Shown: positions 9,195 through 20,249 of the stretch, one piece after another
How positions within the stretch are numbered: the stretch's first letter is position 1
Layout: every line of letters starts with the position of its first letter
Assembly: GCF_012275445.1 (NCBI RefSeq)
Contig: NZ_JAAZQK010000005.1
Location: 434,001 to 498,000 of the forward strand
Direction of reading: 5' to 3'
Length of the DNA stretch: 64,000 nt
Source of the DNA: Rhizobacter sp. SG703
GTDB lineage: Bacteria > Pseudomonadota > Gammaproteobacteria > Burkholderiales > Burkholderiaceae_C
Position numbers and translations under genes: made by a program
Notes under the pieces: generated by a model
Seen by the model: only the letters and a program-made list of their open reading frames with translations
What the model was told of the DNA's origin: nothing
Databases searched by the model: none

Positions 9195-10491
9195 ACGAAG
9201 CATCGTCATCGCGACAGCGATCACTTCAATCCCGGCCCGGGCCGACGACCTGCTGCAGGTCTACCAGCAGGCCCGCCGCGCCGACCCGGTGCTGTCCGCC
9301 GCCGATGCGCAGCGCGGTATCGCCCGGGAAGGGGTCGTGCAAGCACGCGCCCCGTTGCTGCCGCAGGCCTCGGCCGGCGTGGCCTTCGACCGCACGCAGC
9401 CGGGTGGCGACCCGGGCGAACGCAACAGCAGCCGCTCGGCGTCCGTCACGCTGAACCAGGTGCTGGTCGACGTGGCCCGTTTGTCGCAGCTGCATGTCGC
9501 GCAGTCGCAGGCCGACGCGCAGGACGACCTGGTGCGTGCGGCCGAGCAGGCCTTGTGCGCCCGCGTCGCCCGCGCCTACTTCGACGTGCTCACCGCCGAC
9601 GACGCGGTGCGGCAGGTCGAGGCCAATGAAGATGCCTACCGGCAGCAGGTCGAGCAGTCCGACCAACGCTATCGCAACGGGCTGACGGCACAGGTCGACG
9701 TGGAGCAGGCGCGGGCCTATCACGCCGCGGCGCGCGCGGCCAGCATCGATGCGCGCCAGGCGCGCGACGAGGCGCGCGAGGCGCTGTCCGAGATCACCGG
9801 GCAGCCGGCGCCGGCGCTGAACCGGCTGCAGGACGAGTTGCCGATGGCGCTGCCGGCGCCGGCCGATCCGCAGGCCTGGGTCGACGAGGCGCTGCTGCAC
9901 AACCCGACGCTGTCGGCGCAGCGCCATGTGCTGGAGGCGTCCGACCAGGACATCGCCGCGGCGCGCGCCGCGCACCTGCCGACGCTCGGCGCCAACCTCG
10001 GCCTCGGCCGCGCCGCGGCTTGGCCGACGCCGGCCAGCAACACCGATGGCCGCAACGTCGCGAGCGTCGGCATCGTTCTCAACGTGCCGCTGTTCGCCGG
10101 CGGGGCCACGCAGTCGCGGCTGCGCCAGGCCTTGCACCAGCAGGACGCCGCGCGCGACGACTACGAGCTGCGCCGCCGGCGCGTCGCGCGCGAGACGCTG
10201 GAGCAGTACCGCAGCATCGCGGCCGGCATCGGGCGCATCGGCGCGACGCGCGCGGCGGTCGAATCGGCCGGCCGCGCGCTCGCGTCCACCCGCATCGGGC
10301 AGGAGCTCGGCACGCAGACGATGACCGACCTGCTGCTCGCGATCCAGACCCAGGCCTCCGCGCAGGCCTCGTACTCGCAGGCGCGCCACCAGTTCGTACT
10401 GAGCCGGCTGCTGCTGCTGCAGGCGGCCGGCCGCATCGACGAGGCCGACCTCGCGGCCGTCAACACCTTGCTGAAACAGGAGACCCCGTGA
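9145..10491 (+). CDS. TolC-family outer membrane channel protein
   Basis: The 448-residue product has an N-terminal export signal (SIVIATAITSIPARADD) and the repeated helical hairpins of TolC proteins: DDLLQVYQQARRADPVL, AYFDVLTADDAVRQVEAN, RYRNGLTAQVDVEQARAYH in repeat one, and LLHNPTLSAQRHVLEASDQDI, VASVGIVLNVPLFAGGAT, GTQTMTDLLLAIQTQASAQ in repeat two. It forms the outer-membrane exit duct. The stop overlaps the next permease by one base (TGATG), so the channel is built as part of the pump operon rather than borrowed. The start is set by the signal peptide. That start lies in the right arm of the inverted repeat at 9061-9194, so the repeat has supplied the initiator region. Confidence 0.92.
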   Translation: MSPQRIPPRPATLGTIARSIVIATAITSIPARADDLLQVYQQARRADPVLSAADAQRGIAREGVVQARAPLLPQASAGVAFDRTQPGGDPGERNSSRSASVTLNQVLVDVARLSQLHVAQSQADAQDDLVRAAEQALCARVARAYFDVLTADDAVRQVEANEDAYRQQVEQSDQRYRNGLTAQVDVEQARAYHAAARAASIDARQARDEAREALSEITGQPAPALNRLQDELPMALPAPADPQAWVDEALLHNPTLSAQRHVLEASDQDIAAARAAHLPTLGANLGLGRAAAWPTPASNTDGRNVASVGIVLNVPLFAGGATQSRLRQALHQQDAARDDYELRRRRVARETLEQYRSIAAGIGRIGATRAAVESAGRALASTRIGQELGTQTMTDLLLAIQTQASAQASYSQARHQFVLSRLLLLQAAGRIDEADLAAVNTLLKQETP

Positions 10492-11795
10492 TGCTTGGCT
10501 ACCACCTCGACCTGGCGCTGCGCAGCTTCCGGCGCAGCCCCGCGCTGACCGCGCTGATGGTGCTCGCGATCGCGCTCGGCATCGGCGCCAGCATGACGAC
10601 GCTGACGGTGTTCCACGTGCTGTCGGGCGACCCGATTCCCGGCAAGAGCGACCGGCTGTTCTACGTGCAGCTCGATGCCAACGAACCCGGCGCGGCGCCG
10701 CCGGGCGCCGAACCGCTCGAGCAGCTGACCCGCTTCGATGCCGAGGCGCTGCTGCGCGAGCACCGCGGCGAACGCCAGGTGATGATGACCGGCGGCTCGG
10801 TCGCGGTGCAGCCGGCCCAGGCCGACCGGCCGCCGTTCTTCGCGAGCGCCCGCTACACCACCGCCGACTTCTTCCCGATGTTCGAGACGCCGTGGCGCTA
10901 CGGCCATGGCTGGGAGGCGGCGGACGACGCGGCCGGGGCGCGCATCGCGGTGATCTCGCACGAGCTGAACCAGAAGCTGTTCGACGGGGCCGACAGCACC
11001 GGCCGCCTGCTGCGCGCCGGCGACCGCGACCTGCGCATCGTCGGCGTGCTCGCGCCGTGGCGCCCGGTGCCGCACTACTACGACCTGTTCGCCGGCCGCT
11101 ACGCGAAGACCGAACAGGTCTTCACGCCGCTGTCGACCGCGCTGCAGGCCAGGCTGCCGATCTCCGGCAGCCTGACCTGCTGGGGCAACCGCACCACGGC
11201 CGATCCACGCGCCGTCAACGCGCCCTGCGCCTGGCTGCAGTACTGGGTGCAGATGCCGTCGGCGGCCGATGCGCCGGCGCTGCGGCAGTACCTCACCGCC
11301 TACTCCGAACAGCAGCGCGCGGCCGGCCGCTTCGAGCGGCCGAGCAACGTGCGCCTGCGCAACGTCACCGAGCGCATGGAATTCAAGCACGTCGTGCCCG
11401 GCGACGTGCACCTGCAGCTGTGGCTCGCGTTCGGCTTCCTGCTGGTCTGCCTGACCAACACCGTCGGGCTGCTGCTCGCCAAGTGCATGCGCCGCGCGCC
11501 GGAGATCGCGGTGCGGCGCGCGCTCGGCGCGACGCGGCGCGCCATCTTCGGGCAGTTCCTGGTCGAGGCCGGCAGCATCGGCGTCGTCGGCGGCGTGCTC
11601 GGGCTCGGCCTCGCGTTGCTCGGGCTGTGGGGCGTGCGGCAGAACCCGGCCAGCTACGCGCAGCTCGCGTACCTCGATGCCCCGATGCTCGCCACCACGC
11701 TGGTGCTCGCGCTGGTCGCGAGCCTCGCTGCCGGGCTGCTGCCGGCCTGGCGCGCCTGCCAGGTGGCACCGGCGCTGCAGCTCAAGTCGCAATGA
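10491..11795 (+). CDS. FtsX/MacB-type ABC permease, first copy
   Basis: The 434-residue protein has an N-terminal membrane helix (ALTALMVLAIALGIGASM), a large periplasmic domain (roughly residues 45-310), and three C-terminal helices. These start at LQLWLAFGFLLVCLTNTVGLLLA and include the cytoplasmic loop RRAPEIAVRRALGATRRAIFGQFLVEA that is the FtsX/MacB hallmark and contacts the ATPase. There is no ATPase domain, unlike full-length MacB. It begins on the last base of the channel gene stop, with AGGAG upstream. With its neighbour it could form a heterodimer powered by the ATPase at 8223. The exported substrate is unknown. Confidence 0.9.
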   Translation: MLGYHLDLALRSFRRSPALTALMVLAIALGIGASMTTLTVFHVLSGDPIPGKSDRLFYVQLDANEPGAAPPGAEPLEQLTRFDAEALLREHRGERQVMMTGGSVAVQPAQADRPPFFASARYTTADFFPMFETPWRYGHGWEAADDAAGARIAVISHELNQKLFDGADSTGRLLRAGDRDLRIVGVLAPWRPVPHYYDLFAGRYAKTEQVFTPLSTALQARLPISGSLTCWGNRTTADPRAVNAPCAWLQYWVQMPSAADAPALRQYLTAYSEQQRAAGRFERPSNVRLRNVTERMEFKHVVPGDVHLQLWLAFGFLLVCLTNTVGLLLAKCMRRAPEIAVRRALGATRRAIFGQFLVEAGSIGVVGGVLGLGLALLGLWGVRQNPASYAQLAYLDAPMLATTLVLALVASLAAGLLPAWRACQVAPALQLKSQ

Positions 11796-11826
11796 ACGAA
11801 GCCAAGACGAACCCGAGGAGAACGCG

Positions 11827-13044
11827 ATGATGGACCTCCGACCGATCTTGTCGACGCTGCGCCGCCACAAGACCGCCGCCGCGCTGATCGTGCTCGAGGT
11901 CGCGCTCAGCTGCGCGATCGTCAGCAATGCGCTGTTCCTGATCGGCGAGCGGCTGGAGCGCATGCAGGCGCCCACCGGGCTGGCCGAGGCCGAGCTGCTG
12001 CACATCCGGCTCAACGACATCGCGCGCCGCGACAACGCCGAGGCGCTGACCCGGCGCGACCTGGCCACGCTGCGCGCGCTGCCGGGCGTCCGGTCGGCCA
12101 CCAGCGTCAACCACGTGCCGTTCGGCAACGGCTCGTCCGACAGCGGCGTCAGCCTGTCGTTCGAGCAGCAGACGCCGACCCTCACCGCGGCGCTGTACCT
12201 GGTCGGCGAGAACGCGCTCGCGACGCTCGGCCTGAAGCTGGTCGAGGGCCGCGATTTCCTGCCCGAGGAAGTGCAGCCGGCCTCGGCGCTGGAGGCCGAG
12301 GAGCCGAAGGTGCCGGCGGTGATCGTCGACCGCGGCACCGCGGCGCGCCTGTTCCCCGACGGCAGCGCGGTCGGCCGCTCGCTGTACGTGTTCGGCCCGT
12401 CGCCGATGCGCGTGGTCGGCGTGGTCGAGCACATGGCGATCCCGCAGCCGAACGGTCCGCGCGGCGCCTACCTGACGCTGCTGCCGGTGCAGCCGGTCTA
12501 CAACGACGGCAACTACCTGGTGCGCGTGGCCGACCCGGCCCAGCGCGAGCGGCTGCTGAAGGACGCGGTCGCCGCGCTGCAGGCGGTCGACAGCCAGCGC
12601 ATCGTGATGGAGCGCCAGACCTTCGACGACCTGCGCCACGAGTATTTCCGCCAGGACCGCTGGATGGCGGTGCTGCTGGTCGCGGTGTGCATCGCGCTGC
12701 TGGTGGTCACCGCGTTCGGCATCGTCGGGCTGGCCAGTTTCTGGGTGCAGCAGCGCACCCGCATGATCGGCGTGCGGCGCGCGCTCGGCGCGTCGCGGGT
12801 GCAGATCCTGCGCTACTTCCAGGCCGAGAACTTCCTGCTGACGACGATCGGCATCGTGCTCGGCATGACGGCCGCGTACGGCGTCAATGCGCTGCTGATG
12901 CGCCTGTACGAGCTGCCGCAGCTGCCCTGGGTGTGCCTGCCGATCGGCGCGGTCACGCTGTGGGCGCTCGGGCAGGTCGCGGTGCTCGGCCCGGCGCGGC
13001 GCGCGGCCGCGTTGCCGCCGGTGGTGGTGATGCGGGGGGCGTGA
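11827..13044 (+). CDS. FtsX/MacB-type ABC permease, second copy
   Basis: This is a second permease of 405 residues with the same architecture: N-terminal helix (AAALIVLEVALSCAIVSNALF), periplasmic domain, and C-terminal helices starting WMAVLLVAVCIALLVVTAFGIVG, with the coupling loop QQRTRMIGVRRALGASRVQI. It shares layout but little direct sequence identity with the preceding permease, so a heterodimeric pump is more likely than a recent duplication. AGGAG six bases before the ATG at 11827 supports the start; a second ATG follows at 11830. The gene lies 31 bases after the first permease. Confidence 0.9.
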   Translation: MMDLRPILSTLRRHKTAAALIVLEVALSCAIVSNALFLIGERLERMQAPTGLAEAELLHIRLNDIARRDNAEALTRRDLATLRALPGVRSATSVNHVPFGNGSSDSGVSLSFEQQTPTLTAALYLVGENALATLGLKLVEGRDFLPEEVQPASALEAEEPKVPAVIVDRGTAARLFPDGSAVGRSLYVFGPSPMRVVGVVEHMAIPQPNGPRGAYLTLLPVQPVYNDGNYLVRVADPAQRERLLKDAVAALQAVDSQRIVMERQTFDDLRHEYFRQDRWMAVLLVAVCIALLVVTAFGIVGLASFWVQQRTRMIGVRRALGASRVQILRYFQAENFLLTTIGIVLGMTAAYGVNALLMRLYELPQLPWVCLPIGAVTLWALGQVAVLGPARRAAALPPVVVMRGA

Positions 13045-13060
13045 GGAAAACAGCACACCA

Positions 13061-13099
13061 CCGTTCGCCCTGAGCAGGGACTGAGCCTGTCGAAGGCCC
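13061..13099. repeat. Short dispersed repeat of the TTCGCCCTGAGC/GAGCCTGTCGAA type
   Basis: Between the second permease and the regulator the sequence reads CCGTTCGCCCTGAGC, then a short interruption, then CTGAGCCTGTCGAAGG. This is the commonly dispersed proteobacterial intergenic repeat whose usual form joins CCGTTCGCCCTGAGC directly to CTGTCGAAGG; here about ten bases separate the halves. It has no coding content. A transcript break between the pump genes and the regulator pair is possible but there is no clear terminator. Confidence 0.6.
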
Positions 13100-13136
13100 G
13101 TCCGTCGAAGGGTTGCGTCCGAAGTAAGCTCCTCCC

Positions 13137-14471
<1,335 letters not shown>

Positions 14472-14478
14472 GCCCGGC

Positions 14479-15828
14479 ATGCGCGCATCGAGCCTGCGTG
14501 CGCGGTTGCTGCTGGCGCTCGTCGCCGCGCTCGTCATGGGTGCCGCGCTGCATGCCGCGGTGATGGCCGCGCTGGCCCGATGGGGCGGCCACGCGGCGCT
14601 GCTGGCCGGGGCCGCCGCGGTGCTGGCGGTGGTGCTGGCGGCCTGGGGGTCGGCGCGGCTGGTCGCGCCGCTGAAGCGCCTGCTGCGCTCGCTGGAGAGC
14701 GCGGTGCTGAGCTACCGCGACGGCGACTTCAGCGTGTCGATCAGCGACGACCACGGCGGCGAACTCGGTGCGCTGGTCGGGCACCACAACGCGCTCGGCC
14801 ATGCCTTGCGCGACCAGCGCCAGCACCTGGCGCAGCGCGAGCTGCTGCTCGACACCGTCGTGCAGAACACGCCGGTCGCGCTGGTGCTGACCGACCTGCG
14901 GCAGCGCGTGGCCTATGCCAACATCGCCGCGCGCCAGCTGCTGGGCGAGGGTCGCAGCCTGGAGGGCAGCGATTTCGGCGCGCTGCTCGCGACGCTGCCG
15001 CCGGCGCTCGCGCGGGCGGTGGAGGAGGGCACCGATGCGCTGTTCAGCGTCACGCTCGACGGCAGCGACGAGACCTTCCACCTGTCGCAGCGCCAGTTCC
15101 GGCTGCAGGGCCGGCCGCACCGGCTGCTGCTGTTCCGGCGCATGACGCGCGAGCTGTCGCGGCAGGAGGTGGCGACCTGGAAGCGCGTGATCCGCGTCAT
15201 CAGCCACGAGCTGAACAACTCGCTGGCGCCGATCTCGTCGCTCGCCCACAGCGGCGCCGAGCTGGCGCGGCGCGGCGATGTGCAGCGGCTGCCGGAGGTG
15301 TTCGCGGCGATCGGCGAGCGCGCGCGGCACCTGCACGGCTTCCTCGACGGCTATGCGCGTTTCGCGAAGCTGCCGGCGCCGCGGCCGGGCCGGGTCGAGT
15401 GGGCGCCGTTCCTCGACGCGCTGGCGGCGCAGTACCCGTTCACGCGCGCCGGCGACGTGCCGGCGCGGGCCGGCGTGTTCGATGCGGCGCAGGTCGAGCA
15501 GGCGCTGATCAACCTGCTGAAGAACGCGCACGAATCCGGCGGGCCGGCCGAGGGTGTCACGTTGTGGATCACCGACACCGGCACGGAGATTCGCTTCGAA
15601 GTGGCCGATCGCGGCCCCGGCATGAGCGACACGGTGCTGGCGCAGGCCTTGCTGCCGTTCTATTCGACCAAGCGGGCCGGCACCGGGCTCGGCCTGGCGC
15701 TGGCCCGCGAGATCGCCGAGGCGCACGGCGGCCGCATCGCGCTCGCGAACCGGCCGGACGGCGGGCTGCGCGTGGCGATCACCGTGCCCCGTGGCCCGGA
15801 TGCCAATCCGGGGATTCCGGACCGTTGA
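14479..15828 (+). CDS. NtrY-like membrane sensor histidine kinase
   Basis: The 449-residue kinase has two membrane helices near the N-terminus with a very short loop between them (LLLALVAALVMGAALHAAVM and HAALLAGAAAVLAVVLAAWG). A HAMP-like linker follows, then a PAS domain (LLDTVVQNTPVALVLTDLRQ), and a catalytic core with phospho-acceptor His243 in RVISHELNNSLAP. The ATPase domain has NLLKNAHESGG, VADRGPGM and GTGLGLALAREI. The HELNNSLAP box is characteristic of NtrY-type kinases paired with NtrC-type regulators, matching the gene just upstream. With almost no periplasmic part it probably senses within the membrane, or through the PAS domain. Confidence 0.9.
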   Translation: MRASSLRARLLLALVAALVMGAALHAAVMAALARWGGHAALLAGAAAVLAVVLAAWGSARLVAPLKRLLRSLESAVLSYRDGDFSVSISDDHGGELGALVGHHNALGHALRDQRQHLAQRELLLDTVVQNTPVALVLTDLRQRVAYANIAARQLLGEGRSLEGSDFGALLATLPPALARAVEEGTDALFSVTLDGSDETFHLSQRQFRLQGRPHRLLLFRRMTRELSRQEVATWKRVIRVISHELNNSLAPISSLAHSGAELARRGDVQRLPEVFAAIGERARHLHGFLDGYARFAKLPAPRPGRVEWAPFLDALAAQYPFTRAGDVPARAGVFDAAQVEQALINLLKNAHESGGPAEGVTLWITDTGTEIRFEVADRGPGMSDTVLAQALLPFYSTKRAGTGLGLALAREIAEAHGGRIALANRPDGGLRVAITVPRGPDANPGIPDR

Positions 15829-15831
15829 TCC

Positions 15832-15849
15832 CCCGGGTTGCCACCCGGG
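15832..15849. terminator. Hairpin between convergent kinase and upp genes
   Basis: CCCGGG-TTGCCA-CCCGGG forms a six-base-pair GC stem exactly between the kinase stop and the upp stop. There is no T-run, so it may be a weak bidirectional terminator or a small repeat unit; a similar hairpin lies at 37561-37582 between another convergent pair. Confidence 0.45.
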
Positions 15850-16482
<633 letters not shown>

Positions 16483-16631
16483 GGGCTTTCCTCGGGTGCG
16501 TCGGCTGCGTCAGTTATATCGGCTCCCGCTGCAGCGAACCAGCATTTCGTCACGCCCGCGCCCGGCTGCCCCGCTCAAGTCGCCGGCCGGGCCGGTCGAA
16601 AAACAGGCGTCACTCCGCCCACGAGCCCTGC

Positions 16632-17402
16632 ATGCGTGTCCCTGTCCCGTTGCGCCGTGTCGCCCGCCGCCTGGCCGGGCCGCTGCTGGCGATGCTGCTT
16701 CCGCTGGCGGCGGCACAGCCGCTGCGCATCGTCACCGAGGAACTGCCGCCGTACAACATGACGGTGAACGGCCAGGTCACCGGCCTCGGCACCGAGGTCG
16801 TGCAGGCGGTGCTGAAGGAGGCCGGCCTCGCCGGCACGCCGATCCAGGTGATGCCGTGGGCACGCGCCTACGACATCGCGCTGAACCAGGAGAACGTGCT
16901 GATCTACTCGATCACCCGCACGCCGCAGCGCGAGAAGCGCTTCAAGTGGGTCGGGGTGATCGCGCCGACCCGCTGGTACCTGTTCTCGCTGAGCGGCCGC
17001 GCGCCGCCGGTCAGGACGCTGGACGATGCGCGCCGCTTCCAGACCGCCACCGTCAATGAAGACGCCGGCGAGCAGTACCTGGTCGCCAACGGCTTCCAGA
17101 TCGGCCAGAACCTGCAGTCGAGCAACCGCTACGAGCTGAACTACGAGAAGCTGAAGGGCGGCCGCGTCGACCTGTGGATCGCCAACGAGCTGAACGCCAC
17201 CTGGCTGGTGCGGCAGGCCGGCGACGACCCGGCGCGCATGGTGCAGCGCACGCTCGCGCTGCCCGACCTCGGCAGCGAAGGCGGGCTCGACATGGCCTTC
17301 AGCCTGAAGACGCCGGACGAGGTGGTCGAGCGCTTCCGCAAGGGGCTGGAGACGATCCGCCGCAACGGCACCTATGAGAGCCTCCAGCGCAAGTGGCTCT
17401 GA
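16632..17402 (+). CDS. Periplasmic solute-binding protein (SBP_bac_3-like), first copy
   Basis: The 256-residue product has a signal peptide (RRLAGPLLAMLLPLAAAQP) followed by a family-3 type binding fold: LRIVTEELPPYNMTVNGQVTG, QVMPWARAYDIALNQENVLIYS, then TRTPQREKRFKWVG. There are no transporter permease genes. The gene overlaps the following diguanylate cyclase by 29 bases and the operon ends in a second protein of the same family (18723), so it probably delivers a ligand signal to the cyclase rather than serving uptake. The start at 16632 is fixed by the signal peptide; an upstream in-frame extension has no such feature. Confidence 0.88.
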   Translation: MRVPVPLRRVARRLAGPLLAMLLPLAAAQPLRIVTEELPPYNMTVNGQVTGLGTEVVQAVLKEAGLAGTPIQVMPWARAYDIALNQENVLIYSITRTPQREKRFKWVGVIAPTRWYLFSLSGRAPPVRTLDDARRFQTATVNEDAGEQYLVANGFQIGQNLQSSNRYELNYEKLKGGRVDLWIANELNATWLVRQAGDDPARMVQRTLALPDLGSEGGLDMAFSLKTPDEVVERFRKGLETIRRNGTYESLQRKWL

Positions 17403-18705
17403 CGGCGGGCTGAACGGCTCGCTCGGTCGCCAGCTGGTGCTGGCGACGCTCGCGTTCGGCATCGTCTTCACGCTGGCCGCGGTGGCGCTGCGCACCTGGT
17501 CGGCCTGGCAGGCCAACCTGTCGGCGATGACCGCCGAGCTGACGCTGATCGACCAGGTGTTCCAGCGCACGCTCGCGAAAGCCATCTGGGAGATGGACCG
17601 CGATGCGCTGCAGACCCATGTGAACGGCGTTGCGCAGGTCAGCCCGGTCGGCCGCGTCGAGCTGCGGCTGCTGCAGAACGGCCGCACCACCGAGCAGATG
17701 GCGCAGCAGCGCGACGGCGCGCAGCCGTCGACCCGCGCGCCGGTGCTGCACCGCAGGCTGAGCTACGAACCCTACCCCGGCGCGAGCGAGGTGGTCGGCG
17801 AGCTGACGCTCGAAGGCGACGAGCGCGTGCTGTGGCAGCGGTTGCGCGGCGAGCTGGCCGGCATCGTGCTGACGCAGCTGGTCCAGTCGCTGCTGCTGGC
17901 CGGGCTGGTGATGTGGGTCTTCAACCGCACCGTCACCGTGCACGTGCGGCGCATGGCGCGCCACCTCGACGAGCTGACGCCGCAGACGCTGGACCACCGG
18001 CTGGTGCTCGATCGCGCACCGGGCCGGCGCGACGAGCTGAGCCTGCTGGAGTCGGGCGTCAACCAGCTGCAGGGCAACCTGTCGGACTACCTGGCGCGCC
18101 AGCGCCGCGACGAGCGCGACCTGGCGGCGCACCGCGACCGGCTGGCCGAGCTGGTCGACGAGCAGACCGCCGAGCTGCGCGCCGCCAATGCGCAGCTGGA
18201 AGCGCTGTCGCGCAGCGACCCGCTGACGGGCCTGGCGAACCGGCGCCACTTCGACGAGGTGAAGGACGTCGAGTTCCGCCGCGCGCAGCGCCTGAACCAG
18301 CCGCTGTCGGTGCTGCTGTGCGACGTCGATTTCTTCAAGCGCTACAACGACACCTACGGCCATGCGCTCGGCGACGACTGCCTGCGCCTGATCGCGCAGA
18401 CGCTGCGCGAGACCTTCGGCCGCGCCGGCGAGCTGGCCGCGCGCATCGGCGGCGAGGAGTTCGCGGTGCTGCTGCCGGCGGTCGATGCCGGCCAGGCGCA
18501 TGCCGCGGCCGAGCGGCTGCGCGAGGCGCTGGCCGACCGCGACATCGCGCACGGCGCGTCGCAGGTGGCCTCGCGCGTGACGCTGAGCATCGGCGTCGCG
18601 CAGTTCGACCCGTTGACGATGGACCGCTTCGACGCGCTGCTGCAGCGTGCCGACCAGGCGCTGTACCGCGCGAAGCGACAAGGCCGCGACCGGGTGGCCG
18701 CCTGA
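17374..18705 (+). CDS. Membrane diguanylate cyclase with periplasmic sensor domain
   Basis: The 443-residue protein has an N-terminal membrane helix (LVLATLAFGIVFTLAAVAL), a periplasmic domain of about 130 residues, a second helix (IVLTQLVQSLLLAGLVMWVF), a HAMP-like linker and coiled coil, and a GGDEF domain. The active-site motif is GGEEF at residues 359-363, so it should make cyclic di-GMP. The inhibitory site is RAGE rather than the usual RxxD, so feedback inhibition may be altered. The start codon lies inside the preceding binding-protein gene, implying coupled translation. The periplasmic part is the likely docking surface for one or both flanking binding proteins. Confidence 0.92.
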   Translation: MRASSASGSDGGLNGSLGRQLVLATLAFGIVFTLAAVALRTWSAWQANLSAMTAELTLIDQVFQRTLAKAIWEMDRDALQTHVNGVAQVSPVGRVELRLLQNGRTTEQMAQQRDGAQPSTRAPVLHRRLSYEPYPGASEVVGELTLEGDERVLWQRLRGELAGIVLTQLVQSLLLAGLVMWVFNRTVTVHVRRMARHLDELTPQTLDHRLVLDRAPGRRDELSLLESGVNQLQGNLSDYLARQRRDERDLAAHRDRLAELVDEQTAELRAANAQLEALSRSDPLTGLANRRHFDEVKDVEFRRAQRLNQPLSVLLCDVDFFKRYNDTYGHALGDDCLRLIAQTLRETFGRAGELAARIGGEEFAVLLPAVDAGQAHAAAERLREALADRDIAHGASQVASRVTLSIGVAQFDPLTMDRFDALLQRADQALYRAKRQGRDRVAA

Positions 18706-18722
18706 TCCGAAGGAGGAAGACC

Positions 18723-19457
18723 ATGCGCTTTGCCCGTTGTCTTGCAGGCCTCGTCCTGGCGCTCACGCTGGTGGGCGCCCAGGCCCAGGCGATCCGCGGC
18801 GTCACCGAGGAGTCCGGCTACACCTGGCTGAGCGCCGGCCGGGTGCTCGGCCCGGCCAGCGAGGTGGTGGCCGCGACGATGCAGCGCGCCGGCTTCGCCG
18901 ACTACCGCGTCGGCATCTACCCGTGGGCGCGCGCCTACGACATGGCGCTGCAGGAACCGAACGTGCTGATCTTCATGATCGCCCGCACGCCGCAGCGCGA
19001 GGACAAGTTCAAGTGGGCCGGCGAGTTCATGCGCATCGAGTACCACCTGTACAAGCTGCGCAGCAGCACCGAGGTGGTGGTGCGCACGCTGCAGGACGCC
19101 AGGGCCTACAGCATCGGCGTGGTGCGCGACGACGTGCGCCAGCAGTACCTGCAGTCCCAGGGCTTCACGCGGTTGGTGGTGTCGGCGCAGAACGGCGACA
19201 ACTTCCGCAAGCTGCTGCACCGCCAGGTGCAGCTGGTGCCGATGCCCGAGCGCGACGCGCGCCAGCTGTGCGACGAGTCGCACATCGATTGCGCGATGCT
19301 GGAGAAGGTCTACACGCTGGACACGCTGTCGACCGGGCTGTTCATGGCCTACAGCAAGGCGACGCCCGACGACGTGGTGCTGCGCACGCGCGCGGCGTTC
19401 GAGAAGCTGAAGGCCGACGGCACGCTGGCGCGGCTGATGGCGGCGCCGGGGCGCTGA
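18723..19457 (+). CDS. Periplasmic solute-binding protein (SBP_bac_3-like), second copy
   Basis: The 244-residue product begins with a signal peptide (CLAGLVLALTLVGAQAQA). The binding fold shares with the protein at 16632 the pattern PWARAYD.AL...NVLI and RTPQRE..FKW. Elsewhere the two differ, so they are paralogues with distinct ligands rather than recent copies. It carries two Cys residues (LCDESHIDCAML) that could form a disulfide. GGAGGAAGACC before the ATG at 18723 is a strong ribosome binding site. It lies 17 bases after the diguanylate cyclase and ends the operon. Confidence 0.87.
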   Translation: MRFARCLAGLVLALTLVGAQAQAIRGVTEESGYTWLSAGRVLGPASEVVAATMQRAGFADYRVGIYPWARAYDMALQEPNVLIFMIARTPQREDKFKWAGEFMRIEYHLYKLRSSTEVVVRTLQDARAYSIGVVRDDVRQQYLQSQGFTRLVVSAQNGDNFRKLLHRQVQLVPMPERDARQLCDESHIDCAMLEKVYTLDTLSTGLFMAYSKATPDDVVLRTRAAFEKLKADGTLARLMAAPGR

Positions 19458-19480
19458 GCCCGGCCGCTCGCCGGCGGCTC
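19456..19480. terminator. Hairpin between convergent genes
   Basis: GAGCC...GGCTC encloses an inner GGCCG/CCGGC pairing across the stops of the second binding protein and the hydrolase. It is GC-rich with no T-run; a bidirectional terminator is plausible but weakly supported. Confidence 0.3.
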
Positions 19481-20249
19481 AGGCGCCGGTGCCCGGCAGC
19501 GCGAGCAGTTCGCCGACCGCGTTCAGCACGCGCGGATTCCACACCATGCCGATGTGGCTGCTGTCGACTTCGAGGTCGCGCACCAGGCCTGTCGCGTGCT
19601 CCTGCGCGCCGTGGATGCAGGTCTGCCACGCGACGATGCCGTCGTTGCGGCTGTAGATGGACGCGGTGGGCACCGGCGGCGGCGTGCGCAGCCGGCGGCT
19701 CATCGCGGCGTCGAGCCGGGCCGGCGCGCCGTTCAGCAGGCGGTACAGCCAGCCGACGTGGCTGTGGTCGGCCTCGGCGTTGAACGGCGTGCCGATCGTG
19801 ATCACGCGGCGCACCTGCGGTGCGAGCAGCTTGCCGAGTTCGCGGGCGTACAGGCCGCCGAGGCTCCAGCCGACCAGCGTCGCGCGGCCCTCGTGCCGTT
19901 CCAGCAGGGCCCGCACATGGTCGGCAAGGTCCGCCATCCAGGCGTCGACGTCGCCGCGCGGGCCGACGTTCAGGCCGCGCCCCCAGTCGAACGCGGTATA
20001 GCCGAGCGCCGTGCAGTGCTCGCGCAGCGTCGCCACCGCGCTGCCGTCGGCGGCGAGGCCCGGGAAGATGACGACCGGGTGGCCGTCGCCTTTGCGCTGC
20101 ACGGTCGAAAAGCCGCGGCCCAGCCGGTGCGAGGCCAGTTCGAGCGCCGCGCGCCACGGTTCGCTGACCAGCAGGCCGAGGGCCGGGCGGGAGATCGGCG
20201 CAGGGCCCAGCGCCGCGGACGGCGAGCAGGTGTCGGTGCTGGGACCCAT
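19479..20249 (-). CDS. Alpha/beta hydrolase, lipase-like
   Basis: This 256-residue protein has the alpha/beta hydrolase nucleophile elbow GWSLGG (in ATLVGWSLGGLYAREL) and an oxyanion-loop region VVIFPGLAADGSAV. The C-terminal SIYSRNDGIVAW (candidate Asp) and DSSHIGMVWNPRV (candidate His) complete the usual triad. The form resembles small lipases or esterases that act on acyl chains. No signal peptide is evident, so it is probably cytoplasmic. AGGAG nine bases upstream supports the ATG at 20249. The gene is monocistronic; 20250-20374 upstream holds no gene. Confidence 0.82.
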   Translation of the reverse strand: MGPSTDTCSPSAALGPAPISRPALGLLVSEPWRAALELASHRLGRGFSTVQRKGDGHPVVIFPGLAADGSAVATLREHCTALGYTAFDWGRGLNVGPRGDVDAWMADLADHVRALLERHEGRATLVGWSLGGLYARELGKLLAPQVRRVITIGTPFNAEADHSHVGWLYRLLNGAPARLDAAMSRRLRTPPPVPTASIYSRNDGIVAWQTCIHGAQEHATGLVRDLEVDSSHIGMVWNPRVLNAVGELLALPGTGA

